Part shown: piece after piece, positions 1 to 10,985 of the stretch
Layout of the letters: every line of letters starts with the position of its first letter
Numbering within the stretch: position 1 is the stretch's first letter
Source of the DNA: Microstegium vimineum
Lineage: Eukaryota; Streptophyta; Magnoliopsida; Poales; Poaceae
DNA length: 64,000 bases
Assembly (NCBI GenBank): GCA_022036555.1
Contig: CM039126.1
Location: forward strand, 10,832,079-10,896,078
Direction: 5' to 3'
Notes under the pieces: generated by a model
Told to the model about the DNA's origin: nothing
Seen by the model: only the letters and a program-made list of their open reading frames with translations
Database searches by the model: none
Program-made: the position numbers and the translations under genes

Positions 1-49
1 TCGATTTAAAACGCTCGTTGCGGACGCCCTTAGCACCCCGCCGCCTGGG

Positions 50-163
50 GAAAAAATTGGGTGAGCGATGGGCTCACTCATCCGGCGATGCGCTCCTCCT
101 TTTGATGTCTGACGCGTGGCAGCGAACCAAATCAACGCACACGGAGGCTTGGCCTGGCTGGCT
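50..163 (+). repeat. MULE 5' terminal inverted repeat
   Basis: About 113 bases starting with a run of A followed by TTGGGTGAGCGATGGGCTCA. It matches the reverse complement of 17573-17687 with only a few mismatches by eye, for example at the substitutions near 77 and 107. Long TIRs of about 100 bp are typical of MULEs. Confidence 0.9.
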
Positions 164-364
164 GGCTCCGTGCTCTCGTCGTCCGCGGCTGTACGGCTCA
201 TACGTACGTGCGTGGCTGTGCCTGTTCGGCTCGCTTCCACATCTCGGCGCACGCGGCTCGTCCTTCCGCCGGTTGCCTTGCCTACAAGCAGAGTCACATT
301 AATTTAATAGATCGAGTTAGGGCACAACCGCCGGCGGCGCGTCCAGCTTCACGGGGGCGACGCC

Positions 365-1877
365 ATGGACAACGTCCGGACGACCTCCTCCGCAACGGCG
401 TGTCCAACTTCCTGCAACGCCATGGACGGTGTCGGCACAACCTCCTCCGTAAGGGCACATACTCCTGCCTCATGCGGTCGCAACGCTATGGACGACGTCG
501 GCAAGAGCTCCCCTGTGCATCCCAACGAACACTCGTTTGATGTTTGATGAGCGTATTGAGGACCAGAGCACGGCCATGCCACCAGCGGCACCGAGGAGCT
601 CGACATGGCAGGCCATGGCGACGACAGTATCCATGGTCATGCTAACACGTCTGGAACAATGAAGGATGAAGTACGTGATGAGGTAATAAAAATATACATA
701 ATAAGGATATAATATCTGATATTTTGTTCCATTATAGTACAAATTTAATTGACAACTAATTTCTACAAGAGATGATTGATGATAAAGTTGTGCAAAAGCA
801 CGGCCATGCTACCAGCGGCACCGAGGAGCTCGACATGGCAAGCCATGGCGACAATAGTATCCATGGCCATGCTAACACGTCTGGAACAATGGAGGATGAC
901 GTACGTGATGAGGTAATAAAAACATACATAATAAGGATATAATATCTGATTTTTTTTCTATTATAGTACAAATTTAATTGACAAATAATTTCTACAGGAG
1001 ATGATTGATGATAAAGTTGCGCAAAATTCGATGACTCCAGAAGTTGTAATGACTTTTCAATCAGAGAAAGAGGCTTATGAGATGTACAACACCTTTGCCG
1101 GTAAGGTTGTGTTTAGTATTAGAAAGAGCATTTCTTCAAAAAAAAGTATTAAAAAGAGCAGCACAAAGCACCACAAAGATGGTAGTTTATGCCAAAAACT
1201 TATGGTAACAAAGAGAAAATGAGTTGTCACAGAAAGACATCCCCAAGGACAGGGTGTAAAGCTCGTGTTCAGTTTAGTATTAACAGGGAGGGGCTTTTGA
1301 CAGTGTAAAAGGTCATAAGAGAGCACAACCATTATCTTGCTAGTCCAAATAAGTCACATAAATTGAGGTCCAAACGATAGGTTATAGACGCAGATAGGAA
1401 GTTAATTGGGCGGATACGTGAAGCAGGAATGAAGCCAACCCAGGTGTATGAATTTATAAAGGAGTTTTATGGAGGGGAAGACAAGATGCCTATGTCTAAG
1501 ATGGATTGCAATAATGAGATTGACCGCGAACGGAGACAGTACTTAGAAGCCAATGATGCACAAACACTATCTGAATACATGAGAAATAAACAGCTAGAAG
1601 ATCCTATATTTTTTTATGCAATTCAGGTAGACGAGGACGATGGTCGTATTGCAAATTTTTTTTGAGCAGATGGTCAGTCTATTATGGATTACAAATGCTT
1701 TGGTGATGTTGTGTCATTCGACACGACAAATGCCTTTTGCTCCAATTCTTGGTACCAACCATCACAAGCAGACAATAACTTTTGGATGTGCCCTTCTATT
1801 TAATGAAACTATAGAATCATTTGTTTGGCTTTTTGAAACCTTTCTAACAGCTATGTCAGGAAAGCATCCGGACACAA
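365..1877 (+). pseudogene. MULE transposase, 5' part (FAR1 DNA-binding region to first catalytic Asp)
   Basis: Reading starts at an ATG at 365 with a short repetitive leader built on MD(N/G/D)V units, then an acidic exon ending at a GTAATA donor (about 915) and an acceptor ..TTTCTACAG at about 1000. The next exon shows a FAR1-like DNA-binding domain (EVVMTFQSEKEAYEMYN, 1036-1090), and after a frame change a segment with CKARVQFSINREGL and REHNHYL. The start of the MULE transposase domain follows, with the first catalytic aspartate in SFDTT (near 1715) and then MPFAPILGTNHHKQ in another frame. Stops and frameshifts near 1218, 1306, 1378, 1665 and 1720 break it. The coding sequence stops at HPDT (about 1877), where the retrotransposon inserted, and resumes at 15584. 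Confidence 0.85.
566..1027 (+). repeat. 230-bp tandem duplication of a MULE exon and intron
   Basis: Two copies offset by 230 bases (for example CGGCCATG at 571 and 801) share the end of an acidic exon, a GTAATAAAA donor, the whole AT-rich intron and the beginning of the next exon (ATGATTGATGATAAAGTTG). The intron acceptor is CTACAG in copy 2 but CTACAA in copy 1, so only copy 2 keeps the clean acceptor. Confidence 0.9.
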
Positions 1878-3273
1878 TGTTAACACTGGATTTTGGTGTG
1901 CTTAGGGAGATGACAGGTGGGCCAGTGCGCGGTAAATATTCAGAGGCAGGTATTCGGGGTATTCGGCAAGTGTTCGTGCACTCGGCTAGTTTCCTGAGGT
2001 TCGGCTAGTAATAGTGCGGTCGGCTATTCTGGGAGTAGCGGTTTTCCGTTGAGGAAAGCGACAAAAGCGGCAAGTAAGAGCCGAATCGGGTAACAGAGAT
2101 TGCGACAATTAAGGAAATAAGAAGGGAATTGAAGACAAAGATATCATGTTTTTCCTTTAATATTTTATAGTCGTGTCCTTTTAGGACTCATGTCATGACC
2201 AGGGTATAAATATAAACCCTTGGTCATTGTAAAAAACTGTTCACAACCAACACAATACAACCGGCCCCGTGCCAACTTCGAGTCATTTGTCGTGTCGTCG
2301 AGTTCTTTGAAAGGAATCATCGATCCGTCGACCTCCGTTAGTCCCGGTAACCTTGTTTTCATGTCTAGTATCATGCGGTGGATTTAGATGTTGATGCAAG
2401 TAGTCTTGTTTGTTTTCAATGATCGTGTGGCGGATCTTTGCTTGACAATCAAGAAGTCTTCTCTTATGTTTCGTTTATGAGTACACACCGTGCAGCAGGT
2501 GCTTGCTCGATATTCTTAGCAAAAGCAAGATAGTTATCGACTTTATTAGATTTGGTAAGATCTAGTAGATTCATCAAGTTACTACGTGTTGCATGTTTTA
2601 TATTTGTTATATATTTGTAACACTCTTTTGCCCAATCTAGATTGATACGGTTCGACTTTATCTTTTCTTATAGATCTATTCCTGTTTTAATAATTAGTCA
2701 TATTGTTCATACGAATAGATCCCACGGTCATAGTAGCCGAATTAGTTTAGATCTAGATTGTTACGTGTTGCGGGTTCATACATGTTAACCACGTTTAAGC
2801 TTTGATAATGTTGGGTGTCGTGCGGCAGACGCAGGCTTTAGATTAGTTTAATCATGTTTACTTATATGTTCCTTCATCATGGACCCCAACTCTGTTCGAT
2901 TGCCGAGCTTGGTTATGCTTTAACTCATAGTTAATTATGATTCGTCCATACGTACTTTTTCATGCATGCACGTTCGGCTATTAACTTTTTCACATGCTTT
3001 GCGTTTGCTTTAGCCGAACGATCTATAAGACCTGTTGGCAGATAGCTTTTATAGCTATATGTCGTTGTAAGTTGGTTCGGGGCTGTATATATGGAACTGT
3101 CTGGTCTCACCCGGCATGTTCCAGTTTTATATCTAATAATTTTCATCCCTTGTTAGTTTCAGGTCAAATTGACTGGCACGTTTTCGGACTCCGAAACACC
3201 CAGACACCCGATTGAAGCTACGCTTTCCGGCTTGCTGTGTGTTAGGCACAGTGCGTTACATTTTGTGTCAACA
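1878..3273 (+). repeat. 5' LTR of the Tat retrotransposon
   Basis: It runs from TGTTAACACTGG to GTGTCAACA and matches 14185-15578 along its whole length. The short ends form the usual imperfect inverted repeat (TGTTAACA / TGTCAACA). A TATA box lies at 2205-2216. No protein is encoded; the apparent minus-strand ORF near 2165-2374 recurs in the other LTR only because the DNA is duplicated. Confidence 0.95.
2205..2216 (+). promoter_or_regulatory. TATA box in the 5' LTR
   Basis: TATAAATATAAA lies about 330 bases into the LTR, which would put the start of the retrotransposon RNA about 25-35 bases downstream (roughly 2240). The 3' LTR has the matching TATAAAATAAA at 14511, shortened by one base. 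Confidence 0.6.
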
Positions 3274-3280
3274 CACTTTT

Positions 3281-3298
3281 TGGCACACCCGGTGGGAC
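3281..3298 (+). other. Primer-binding site region
   Basis: TGGCACACCCGGTGGGAC starts seven bases after the 5' LTR end, where the tRNA primer site is expected. Similar sites are seen in grass Tat-type elements; I cannot name the matching tRNA with certainty. Confidence 0.55.
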
Positions 3299-3313
3299 TA
3301 CACACTTTTTCAA

Positions 3314-5457
3314 GATGGTTGAATTCGATAACAGCCAGGTTCTGGACGTGACTGGATGAGTTGCCAGAAGACCTGAGAAATACAGTCCAGCAAGCATGTG
3401 ATGAGTTTCAGCAGAAGTGCTTGCTGTCCTTTTCAAAGAATAAAAGCAACAAGGTTTTTCAGAAGCAGCAACTTCCGAGAACTCTCCTTCCACATCAAAC
3501 TGATTACACCGAAGAAGAAGATGCTCAGAAGATGTCTAAGATGGTTTATAAAGCTATGAGTGAAACTCTGAGGAATCATCATACAAGTTTCCTGAACACC
3601 TTTCGCTCAATCATGGTCAGTACTTTCGGTCCATCCGCCGATAAATGCTTTGAGGAAACCATCGGTCTAATGCAAGGGCCGACGTTGTTCAATATGCCGA
3701 AACGCCAGGAAAAAATTGCTGAAGATGGCGAGACGTCTGGCATGAACCAAGGTGGGATGGCTCCTCACCAGAAACAACAACACTCCATGACTTATGGCCA
3801 GCTCACGTTCGGTGCAACGGGGAACGTCCCATAATCGGCTTTCAAGGTGTCTCCAGCTGCGAACAGGTTGCAGAAAAATATGTATAGAGACGGATATCAG
3901 GAATTTGCCGATTACAATGCTATTGACTCTTTCCCAAATCCATGGTATAAGAACTCTACAGGTTTGGCTTTTGAAGGGCAGACACATGGAGCTCCAAACT
4001 CGAATATTGACCTTATCATGAACAGGATAGCGGATATGATGCAAAATCAGTTTGGCCTAAAGCCAAAGAGTCAGTCCTATGCATACAAGTCCCCTTATCC
4101 AGAGTGGTATAACCGAGTTGCACTCCCTCCGAGAGTAAAACCTCCCACAGAACTGACCAAGTTTTCTGGTCAGGATGATACTAGCACCATAGAACACATC
4201 AACCGATACTTAATGCAGCTTGGAGAGGCATCCGCTGATGAAGCTTGGAGGATTCGGTATTTCCCGTTGTCTCTGACAGGGCCGACTTTCACGTGGTTCA
4301 CGTCTCTACCGGCTAATTCCATTGGTACTTGGGCAGAATTGGAGTAGAAGTTTCATTCATATTTCTTTACAGGCACTAATGAGAAGAAACTAGTTGACCT
4401 TACGAGCTTGAAGCAGAGAGCCAATGAAACACCCCAGGAGTATCTCCGCAGGTTCAGGGAGACTAAAAACCTCTGCTATTCCTTAAACCTGCCAGATGAC
4501 CAGTTACCAGGGATGGCAATAGCAAGCATGCAACCGAATGTCAGGGAGAAGCTGTTCGGCATGGACTTTGATGACCTTGATCAGCTGTCACAGCGATTAG
4601 CCATGATGAGCAATCAGGCTCAAGGGTTCAGAAGAGACAACCGTTTCCAGAAGGCTGATGTGACTAATGAGATGTATCAAAGTTTCCTGGAGAAAGCAGC
4701 AGAGTACGATGATGAAGATGAAATAGCCGCAGCCGAATTAGTCTGGGGGAAAGAACCAACTCAGGTCAGTTAACGCTGGTTGAGGCAGCAAAAGGGTACG
4801 TATGACTTTGATGTCTCCAAGTCAGACAAGTTGTTTGAGATGTTGCTCAAAGAAGGGCGTATCAAGTTGTCGGAAGGGCACCCCATGCTGCGCCCTGAAG
4901 GGGTGAGAGATAAAAAGTTTTGCGGTTACCACAATACCAATTCTCATTCCATCAATGATTGCCGAGTATTCAGAATGCGGATTCAGAAAGCTATTCAAGA
5001 AGGGCATTTGAAATTTGATGGTAAGATGAAAATTGATGTTAATCCTTTTGCACAGAACACAGTGTCCTTCTCCGTGAACATGGTCGCTATAGAAAGCTCC
5101 AAAGACAAGGGCAAGGTGAAAGTGTTAACCTTAGATAGAGCTAAGAAAACTGGTGCTGTTGACCCTGATCGACAAATTACAAATGAAGAATTTCGGCAAC
5201 AGGCTCGGTTCCAGAACGGCCGAACCGAGAGAGGGGAACCTTCTAAGCCCAGAGTCACGACACGGATTCTTTTGAACAAATGGCGACGGGAGCAAGAACG
5301 GTATCGGCAGCGAAGGTATTACGAGGAACAAGAGTTCATGGAGGAACATCAGAGATATGAAGAAGAGATGTACCAGAGGGAGCAGGAGTACATGAGAGAG
5401 CAGGAATAGTCTCATTGGGGATGCTCATTCTTTAAACATTGTTGGAATGAAGGCTTG
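3314..5457 (+). pseudogene. Tat retrotransposon gag (broken by in-frame stops)
   Basis: An ATG at 3314 (MVEFDNSQVL) is in the natural start position just after the primer site, but a one-base shift near 3350 moves reading into the frame that runs from 3361 to 6501. In that frame the retrotransposon gag domain covers about 4140-4640, including the conserved W..YFPLSLTGPTFTWF (near 4250). A Cys/His segment CGYHNTNSHSINDC (4921-4962) and a second one (HWGCSFFKHCW, 5414-5446) resemble zinc knuckles. In-frame stops at 3832, 4345, 4771 and 5407 interrupt it. At 4345 and 5407 the expected residue is glutamine, so a single C-to-T change explains the stop. The 5200-5400 part is a charged R/E/Q-rich helix. 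Gag would form the particle that packages element RNA. Confidence 0.85.
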
Positions 5458-6501
5458 AAGCTGCCTACTAAAGATAATTGCCCTGAATTCAGTGACCAAT
5501 ATTCAGAGTACAGGCAGTCTCGGGCCAACCGCCGTCCAGTCCATGAAAGTCTTAGAGCACGTTTTACTGAGGACGATCGGCGTGTAAAAATGGATAGCTC
5601 TGGAAATCGGCGAAGCAAGAGATTTGCTGATCAAGGGTGGATCCATTATGAAGAAGACGCTGAGGAAGAAGAGCTCCGTGAGTATGTGTGGCAGGAAGGA
5701 CAATGGTGTCCACCAGGGCTGAGAAAGAGCCAGAAAAGAAGGGTACAACGCTTGAGGAACAAAGAGTTGGCACAGGCAGTTGCCGAAAAGAAACAAGTGT
5801 GGCGTCCTAAGGAAAAGCCTGACAAGCAAGACAAGTCGGCTGATGCGTATATGACTTTCTTTATTCCATCAGAGTTCTTAGCTCCAGAAAACCTGGATAT
5901 CCAAGAAGAAGTGTACTCAGATTTCGATGAGAGTGAGTATCATGATCTGATGGCCCAACTTGTCCTAACTGAACGGGCAGTTTTCGATAAGCCGACCAAA
6001 CATCGACATTTGAAGCCACTTTATGTGAAGGGGTACGTCAATGGCAAACCTCTGACCAAGATGTTTGTTGATGGAGGAGCTGCCATCAATATTATGCCTT
6101 ATACCACCTTTAGAAATCTCAGGATGACCAATGAGGAACTGCTAAAAACTGACTTGGTACTCAGGGATTTTGCTGGCAATCCTTCTGACACCCGAGGAGC
6201 TATGCACGTTGAGTTGATGATTGGATCAAAAACCTTGATTACTACTTTCTTTGTCATCGATGGCAAGGGGGCATACAGTCTGCTCTTAGGGAGAGATTGG
6301 ATCCATGCTAACTGCTGCATACCTTCAACCATGCATCAGGTTCTTATTCAGTGGATTGGAGATGATGTTGAAGTTGTTCATGCTGATGATTCAGTAAGTG
6401 TTGCTGCTGTGGAGCCTACTTACTGGGAATATGATGGCGTCGATTGTTTCTCTGGAATAGTATGGGAAGAAGGTCCTGTGAATGTCTTCAACAAGGATTA
6501 A
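5455..6501 (+). pseudogene. Tat retrotransposon protease region
   Basis: Same frame as gag. A charged linker is followed by a retropepsin-like aspartic protease: LKPLYVKGYVNGKPLTKMFV then the active-site DGGA (about 6070-6081), and a conserved LLLGRDWIHANCCIPST near 6280-6330. The protease would cut the Gag-Pol polyprotein during particle maturation. The frame closes at a TAA at 6499. Homologous elements would run on without a break into RT, but here the region joining protease and RT is missing, which points to an internal deletion just after 6501. Confidence 0.8.
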
Positions 6502-6567
6502 CAGCCAATCCATGCAGTCGGCTCTCAAAGCAACTTTTAATGGAGAACCCGGTCGATGGCAACAAAG

Positions 6568-7118
6568 ATGAGAGTCTGCATTGACTTTAGAGATCTCAAT
6601 AAAGCCACTCCAATGGATGGTTACCGATGATGGTTGCCGATTTGCTTGTCGATGCATCGGCTGGTTATGAAGTCATCAACTTTATGGATGGTAATGCTGG
6701 CTATAACCAGATCTTTATGGCAATAGAGGATATTTCAAAGACAGCTTTCAGATGTCCTGGTCATATTGGGTTATTTGAGTGGGTTGTCATGACTTTTGGT
6801 TTAAAGAATGCCGGTGCAACTTATCAGAGAGCCATGAACTTTGTTTTCCACGAGTTGATCGGCAAAATTGTAGAGATCTATATTGATGATGTGGTGGTCA
6901 AATCCAGAAATCATGATGGACATTTAGCTGATCTAAGGAGGACTTTGGAGTGCACTAGGAAGCATGGTTTAAAGATGAACCCGAACAAGTGTGCCTTTGG
7001 AGTCTCAGCTGGTGAGTTTCTAGGATTTTTAGTCCATAAAGGAGGGATCGAAGTCGGTAAGAAAAGCATGGAAGCAATAGACAAGGTTATCTCTCCAATC
7101 AATCTCACAGAATTGTAA
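6568..7118 (+). pseudogene. Tat retrotransposon reverse transcriptase (N-terminally truncated)
   Basis: It begins in the middle of the RT fold with MRVCIDFRDLNKATP (6568-6612). A missing base in the following tyrosine-proline codon pair (near 6621) then shifts the frame. In the new frame come FMDGNAGYNQI with a catalytic Asp (motif A), FEWVVMTFGLKNAGATYQRA, and YIDDVVVKS (about 6879-6905) with the catalytic Asp pair (motif C). The N-terminal finger part normally preceding this is absent. A TAA at 7116 lies where related proteins have glutamine (TELQ..LLGKINF), again a C-to-T type stop. Confidence 0.88.
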
Positions 7119-8105
7119 CCACTGCTCGGCAAGATTAATTTTGTAAGAAGATTCATATCTAACTTGTCCGAAGGAGTTTTACCTTTCTCTCCACTGTTGA
7201 AGCTTAAAAAGGATCAAGAATTTGTATGGGGTGACGTACAACAGAGGGCTTTTGATGAAATCAAAGAATACATGAAGGCACCATCTGTATTGGTACCTCC
7301 ACAGCTTGACAAGTCTTTTAAGTTGTACGTGGCGGCCGACAGCCTAACGATAAGGCCGGCCCTCATGCAAGAGTTTGAGGGAAAAGAAAGAGTAATAGCT
7401 TACCTTAGCCGAAAACTACTAGACCCCGAAACAATGTATTCGACTATGGAGAAACTTTGCTTGTGTGTATATTATTCATGTACCAAGTTTCGGCACTACT
7501 TGTTGAATGCTGAATGCGTGGTAGTTTCTGAATTTGATGTAATAAAACATATGTTATCAATGCCAATTTTAAATGGTAGGATTGGCAAGTGGATTTTGAC
7601 TTTATCAGAATTTGAATTGAAGTACGAATCGGCAAAGGCAGTGAAGGGTCAAATTATTGCCGATTTTGTTACCCATCATCGTGATCCTTCTGCTAACATG
7701 ATAAGTATTGCACCTTGGACTTTGTTTTTTGATGGTTCATCTTGTAGCAGAGGTGGTGGTGCTGGTATTTTCTTGGTTTCTCCACGAGGGGTAATTTTTA
7801 AATATGCCATCTCTATTAAATTCCATGTTACTAACAATCAAGCCGAGTATGAAGCGCTACTTAGAGGGCTTCGGCTTCTTGTTGAAATAAAGGTTGTTGC
7901 TGTTGAGATCTTTGGAGATTATGAGTTGGTAATTAACCAATTGCTCGGTCAATATGAATGCAAGAATGATATATTAAGAGAATATTATGAAGAGTGCCGA
8001 GAACTTTTGAAGAATTTCCAGGTAGCAACCTTGCATCATATTCCTAGGGGGCATAATGAAGAAGCAAATAAACTGGCTCAAACTGCTTCAGGATACCGAG
8101 AGGAT
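7119..8105 (+). pseudogene. Tat retrotransposon RNase H plus second (archaeal-type) RNase H domain
   Basis: After the RT connection (KINFVRRFISNLSEGVLPF) comes an RNase H region with AYLSRKLLDPETMYSTMEK (about 7400). The second RNase H-like domain begins at LFFDGSSCSRGGGAGIFLV (about 7724), continues through NNQAEYEALLRGL (7833) and FGDYELVINQL (7912), and ends with IPRGHNEEANKLAQTA (8040-8090). The D, E and D positions of this fold are visible. In GDYELV a tyrosine replaces the more usual serine. A double RNase H is a published hallmark of the Tat lineage. It would remove RNA from RNA:DNA hybrids during reverse transcription. Confidence 0.85.
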
Positions 8106-9403
8106 CAAGAGATCAACGCTTTGGATGATAATCGGGTAATTGATGACTGGAGAAACAAAGTTACCGATTACTTAAAGAATCGATCGCAGACTGTTTCCCG
8201 AAAGCTCAGAAACAAAGCCCTCAAGTTTGTGCTCCTTGATGATCAGTTGTACTATAAATCTATAGATGAGGTACTCCTCAAGTGTTTGAGTAAAGGAGAA
8301 GCCAGAGAGCTGATGTATGAAGTACATGAGGGTGTGTGCTGTGCACATCAATCGGCTTACCGAATGAAGTGGATAATTAGAAGGACTGATTACTTTTGGC
8401 CGACCATGCTTGAAGATTGCTTTGAATATTACAAGGGGTGTCAAGATTGTCAGAGATTTGGCAACATTCAGAGAGCACCAGCATCGACTTTGAACCCAAT
8501 TATCAAGCCTTGGCCATTTAGAGGATGGGGCATGGATTTAATTGGTCAGATTAATCCTCCTTCTAGCAAAGGACATAAGTTTGTGCTGTTAGCTACTGAT
8601 TATTTTACAAAGTGGGTTGAATCTATTCCTTTGAAGAAGGTTACATCAGAAAACATGATCAATTTTGTTAAGGAGCATATAATTTACATGTTTGGAATTC
8701 CTCAGACTATAACGACAGATCAGGGAACTCAATTCACTTCATCTGAGTTTTGTGATTTTGCCGAAGACATGGGAATCAAATTATATAATTCTTCTCCTTA
8801 TTATGCACAAGCTAATGGCCAAGATGAGGCATCAAATAAAATCATGATTAAAATTATTCAGAAGAAGATTGATAAAAAACCAAAGAAGTGACATTCGGTT
8901 CTTAATGAGGCTTTATGGGCTTATCGAATGGCTTGTCATGGGTCTACTCGGGCGTCTCCCTATGAGTTGGTTTATGGGCATCATGATGTGTTACCATGGG
9001 AGCTGCAATCGAGTTCCAGGCAAGTTACATTGCAAAATGATTTGAAGAAAGAAGATTATAAAGATCTGATGATGGATGAATTGGAGGATTTACATTTGGT
9101 TCATCTTAAAGCGTTGGAGAATATTGAGAAAAACAAATTACGTGTTGCCAAGTATTACAACAGAAAGGTCAAAGAGAAGCAATTTGCAGAGGGAGATTTA
9201 GTTTGGAAAACTATACCGCCGATTGGGACAAAGGATAAAGCGTTCGACAAATGGTCTCCGAACTGGAAGGACCTTTTTGGATAGTGAGGTGTGCACCTGG
9301 TAATGCGTATATCTTGAAGACTCTACTGGGAGAAGAATTTACTAGAGCTATTAATGGGAGATTTCTTAAGAAATTTCATCCCAGTGTTGAGGTTGGTGCA
9401 TGA
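8106..9403 (+). pseudogene. Tat retrotransposon integrase
   Basis: The zinc-binding HHCC region is at 8320-8455 (HEGVCCAH ... CQDCQRF). The catalytic core begins WGMDLIGQINPP (8527) with the first Asp, then TTDQGTQFTSSEF (8716) with the second Asp, and GQDEASNK (about 8818) with the Glu. All three DDE residues remain. A TGA at 8889 stands where a tryptophan is expected (KK-W-HSVLNEALWAY), a G-to-A type stop. A frameshift near 9270 breaks the C-terminal part. In the shifted frame it continues to FWIVRCAPGNAYIL and ends at a TGA near 9403. The enzyme would insert the element DNA into the genome. Confidence 0.88.
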
Positions 9404-9679
9404 ACAGACTTAAGGAATTCTATATGCAAAATAGCCAATGTTGAAACATCGCCTTTAGCCGAAAAAATACTCTAAGGACTTAGAGAATAGCCGACACGAT
9501 ATGTGTCGCCTTTAGAGCAAAAAAATTTTAAACACAATCAAGGCGGTATCATATAGATTTAAGCAACAGTCGTCAGATTTATCATTCTCAGAAAGATCCA
9601 TGACAGAAGAAACGAATGGAAACCACATATTACATTTCACAAGACAGGTAGTTCTTTACAGGAAATCCCTAATTACAAA
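9404..9679. other. Spacer between integrase and the antisense genes
   Basis: AT-rich sequence with repeated short stretches such as TAGCCGA and GCCTTTAG. I see no coding sequence. It lies downstream of both the sense pol and the antisense gene ending at 9680, so it may hold polyadenylation signals for both directions. Confidence 0.5.
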
Positions 9680-10556
9680 CTACTCATCAAACAACCTGTT
9701 GAGAACAGACTGGGCATCTGTGGCGTCGGCGATGGCGGTAGCATGGTCCTCGTAACTGTCCAAGAGATCATCGATGTCCTCGATCTCTTCTGGGGGCACG
9801 CCACCACGAAAGCCGACTGGCATGAAGGAAAGGTCTTCGTTGGTCTGGGTGGACATCGCCGCCAGCCCCAGAGCTACGCCGTGACGCACGTCTTGGATGA
9901 CAGCCTGATCTATATGGTCGTCCGCATCATCAAGACGGGCCTCGACAGTTTCTCCCTGGGCGTTCACCTTGTCGGCAATCTTGTTCGCCGCGATCTTCAA
10001 GCGCTCGACCTCTGCAGAGAGTGCTGAATAGAAGGACACCAATCAGGTGAATAGATGAATCAGAGAAAGGGAAATGAAGAAGAGTTATTTGCACTAACCG
10101 GAGATGGCGTCGCAAAACTGCTTCTGCTGGTTCTCCCACTCGAGTTGGTCAATGTCGTATTGCTTGAAGATCTTCTCCAGCTCTCCTCTGGCCTCGTCCC
10201 TTTCGCCCCTGAAGGTAACCGCCTCCGCGTGGGTATAAGGGATGTCCATGGCACCCGAGTCCAAATCCCAAGGTTGGGAATGGTAGGAGCCTGAAGACCC
10301 AAAGGAACCGGAGGAGCCGGATGATGGAGTCCCTGGCTTGGCTGCTGTCGCCGAAGGGAAGGGAATGTTGTAACTGGAGGAGATCGACCTGATCCTAATA
10401 AGCAAGAACAGAGCCAGGGTTAGAGAAATGAACAGAAAACAAAACTGCAAGGGGGCAAGAAACCGACTCTCACCTGCGTTGCCGATTGCATCATGCTCGG
10501 CTCCCTTCGGCTTCCCCTTCGGCAGGGCGCTTGCCACGGTTGTCGCTGCCCGCCAT
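9680..10556 (-). pseudogene. Antisense gene B of the Tat element (helical protein of unknown function, three exons)
   Basis: A minus-strand ATG at 10556 (MAGSDNRGKRPAEGEAEG) opens a basic, charged exon that ends at a CGCAG/GTGAGA donor. It contains one TGA. A second exon after TTATTAG is Ser/Gly-rich (SSGSSGSFGSSGSY) and then a charged helix (ERDEARGELEKIFKQYDIDQ), ending at a TCTCCG/GTTAGT donor. A third exon (about 10023-9680) is helical and acidic, from ALSAEVERLKIAANKIADK to SVLNRLFDE and a TAG. I do not recognise the family. A TATA box at 10674-10681 fits its transcription. Antisense ORFs after integrase are known in Tat elements; their role is unknown. Confidence 0.65.
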
Positions 10557-10673
10557 TGCTACTATGCAGACTAGAGTTTCCTTCTGGATTGGTTTTAATC
10601 AGAAGAAGAGGAGGAAACGGAGGCGAAAAATTGTTTGACTGGAACTGTTGACAAGGGTAGACGAAGGAAGGTT

Positions 10674-10681
10674 TATTTATA
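10674..10681 (-). promoter_or_regulatory. TATA box for antisense gene B
   Basis: On the minus strand this reads TATAAATA, 118 bases upstream of the ATG at 10556. It is a canonical plant TATA box in the right place for a short leader, and supports a promoter independent of the LTR. Confidence 0.6.
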
Positions 10682-10985
10682 AGCCGAATGAGGATACCAA
10701 GTGACGGGTTAGGGTTTTCCCACTTGGATGGGCCGTTATTAGACTGGGTCAGACTCGGGTAAGTCAAGATATCGGTCGGCTATTTCCTTAAGTCAAGAAG
10801 GCAGGGAACGATCGGTTATTTCTTTGGCTCGGAAGGCTAAATGTAATCGGCTATATTTTGATCGGGAGAATATAAAGTTGATTACATTATCATACAAACA
10901 GAAGTGTATAGGGGCAAAGACAGAAATATCCGATTGTTTGAAGACAGAATATATCATGATTAAACTATTACAAATCCATGTTTTA

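Noticed and set aside
2165..2374. Minus-strand frame repeated at 14494-14679
   Set aside because: It recurs only because it lies in the two LTRs and overlaps the TATA box; no domain is visible.
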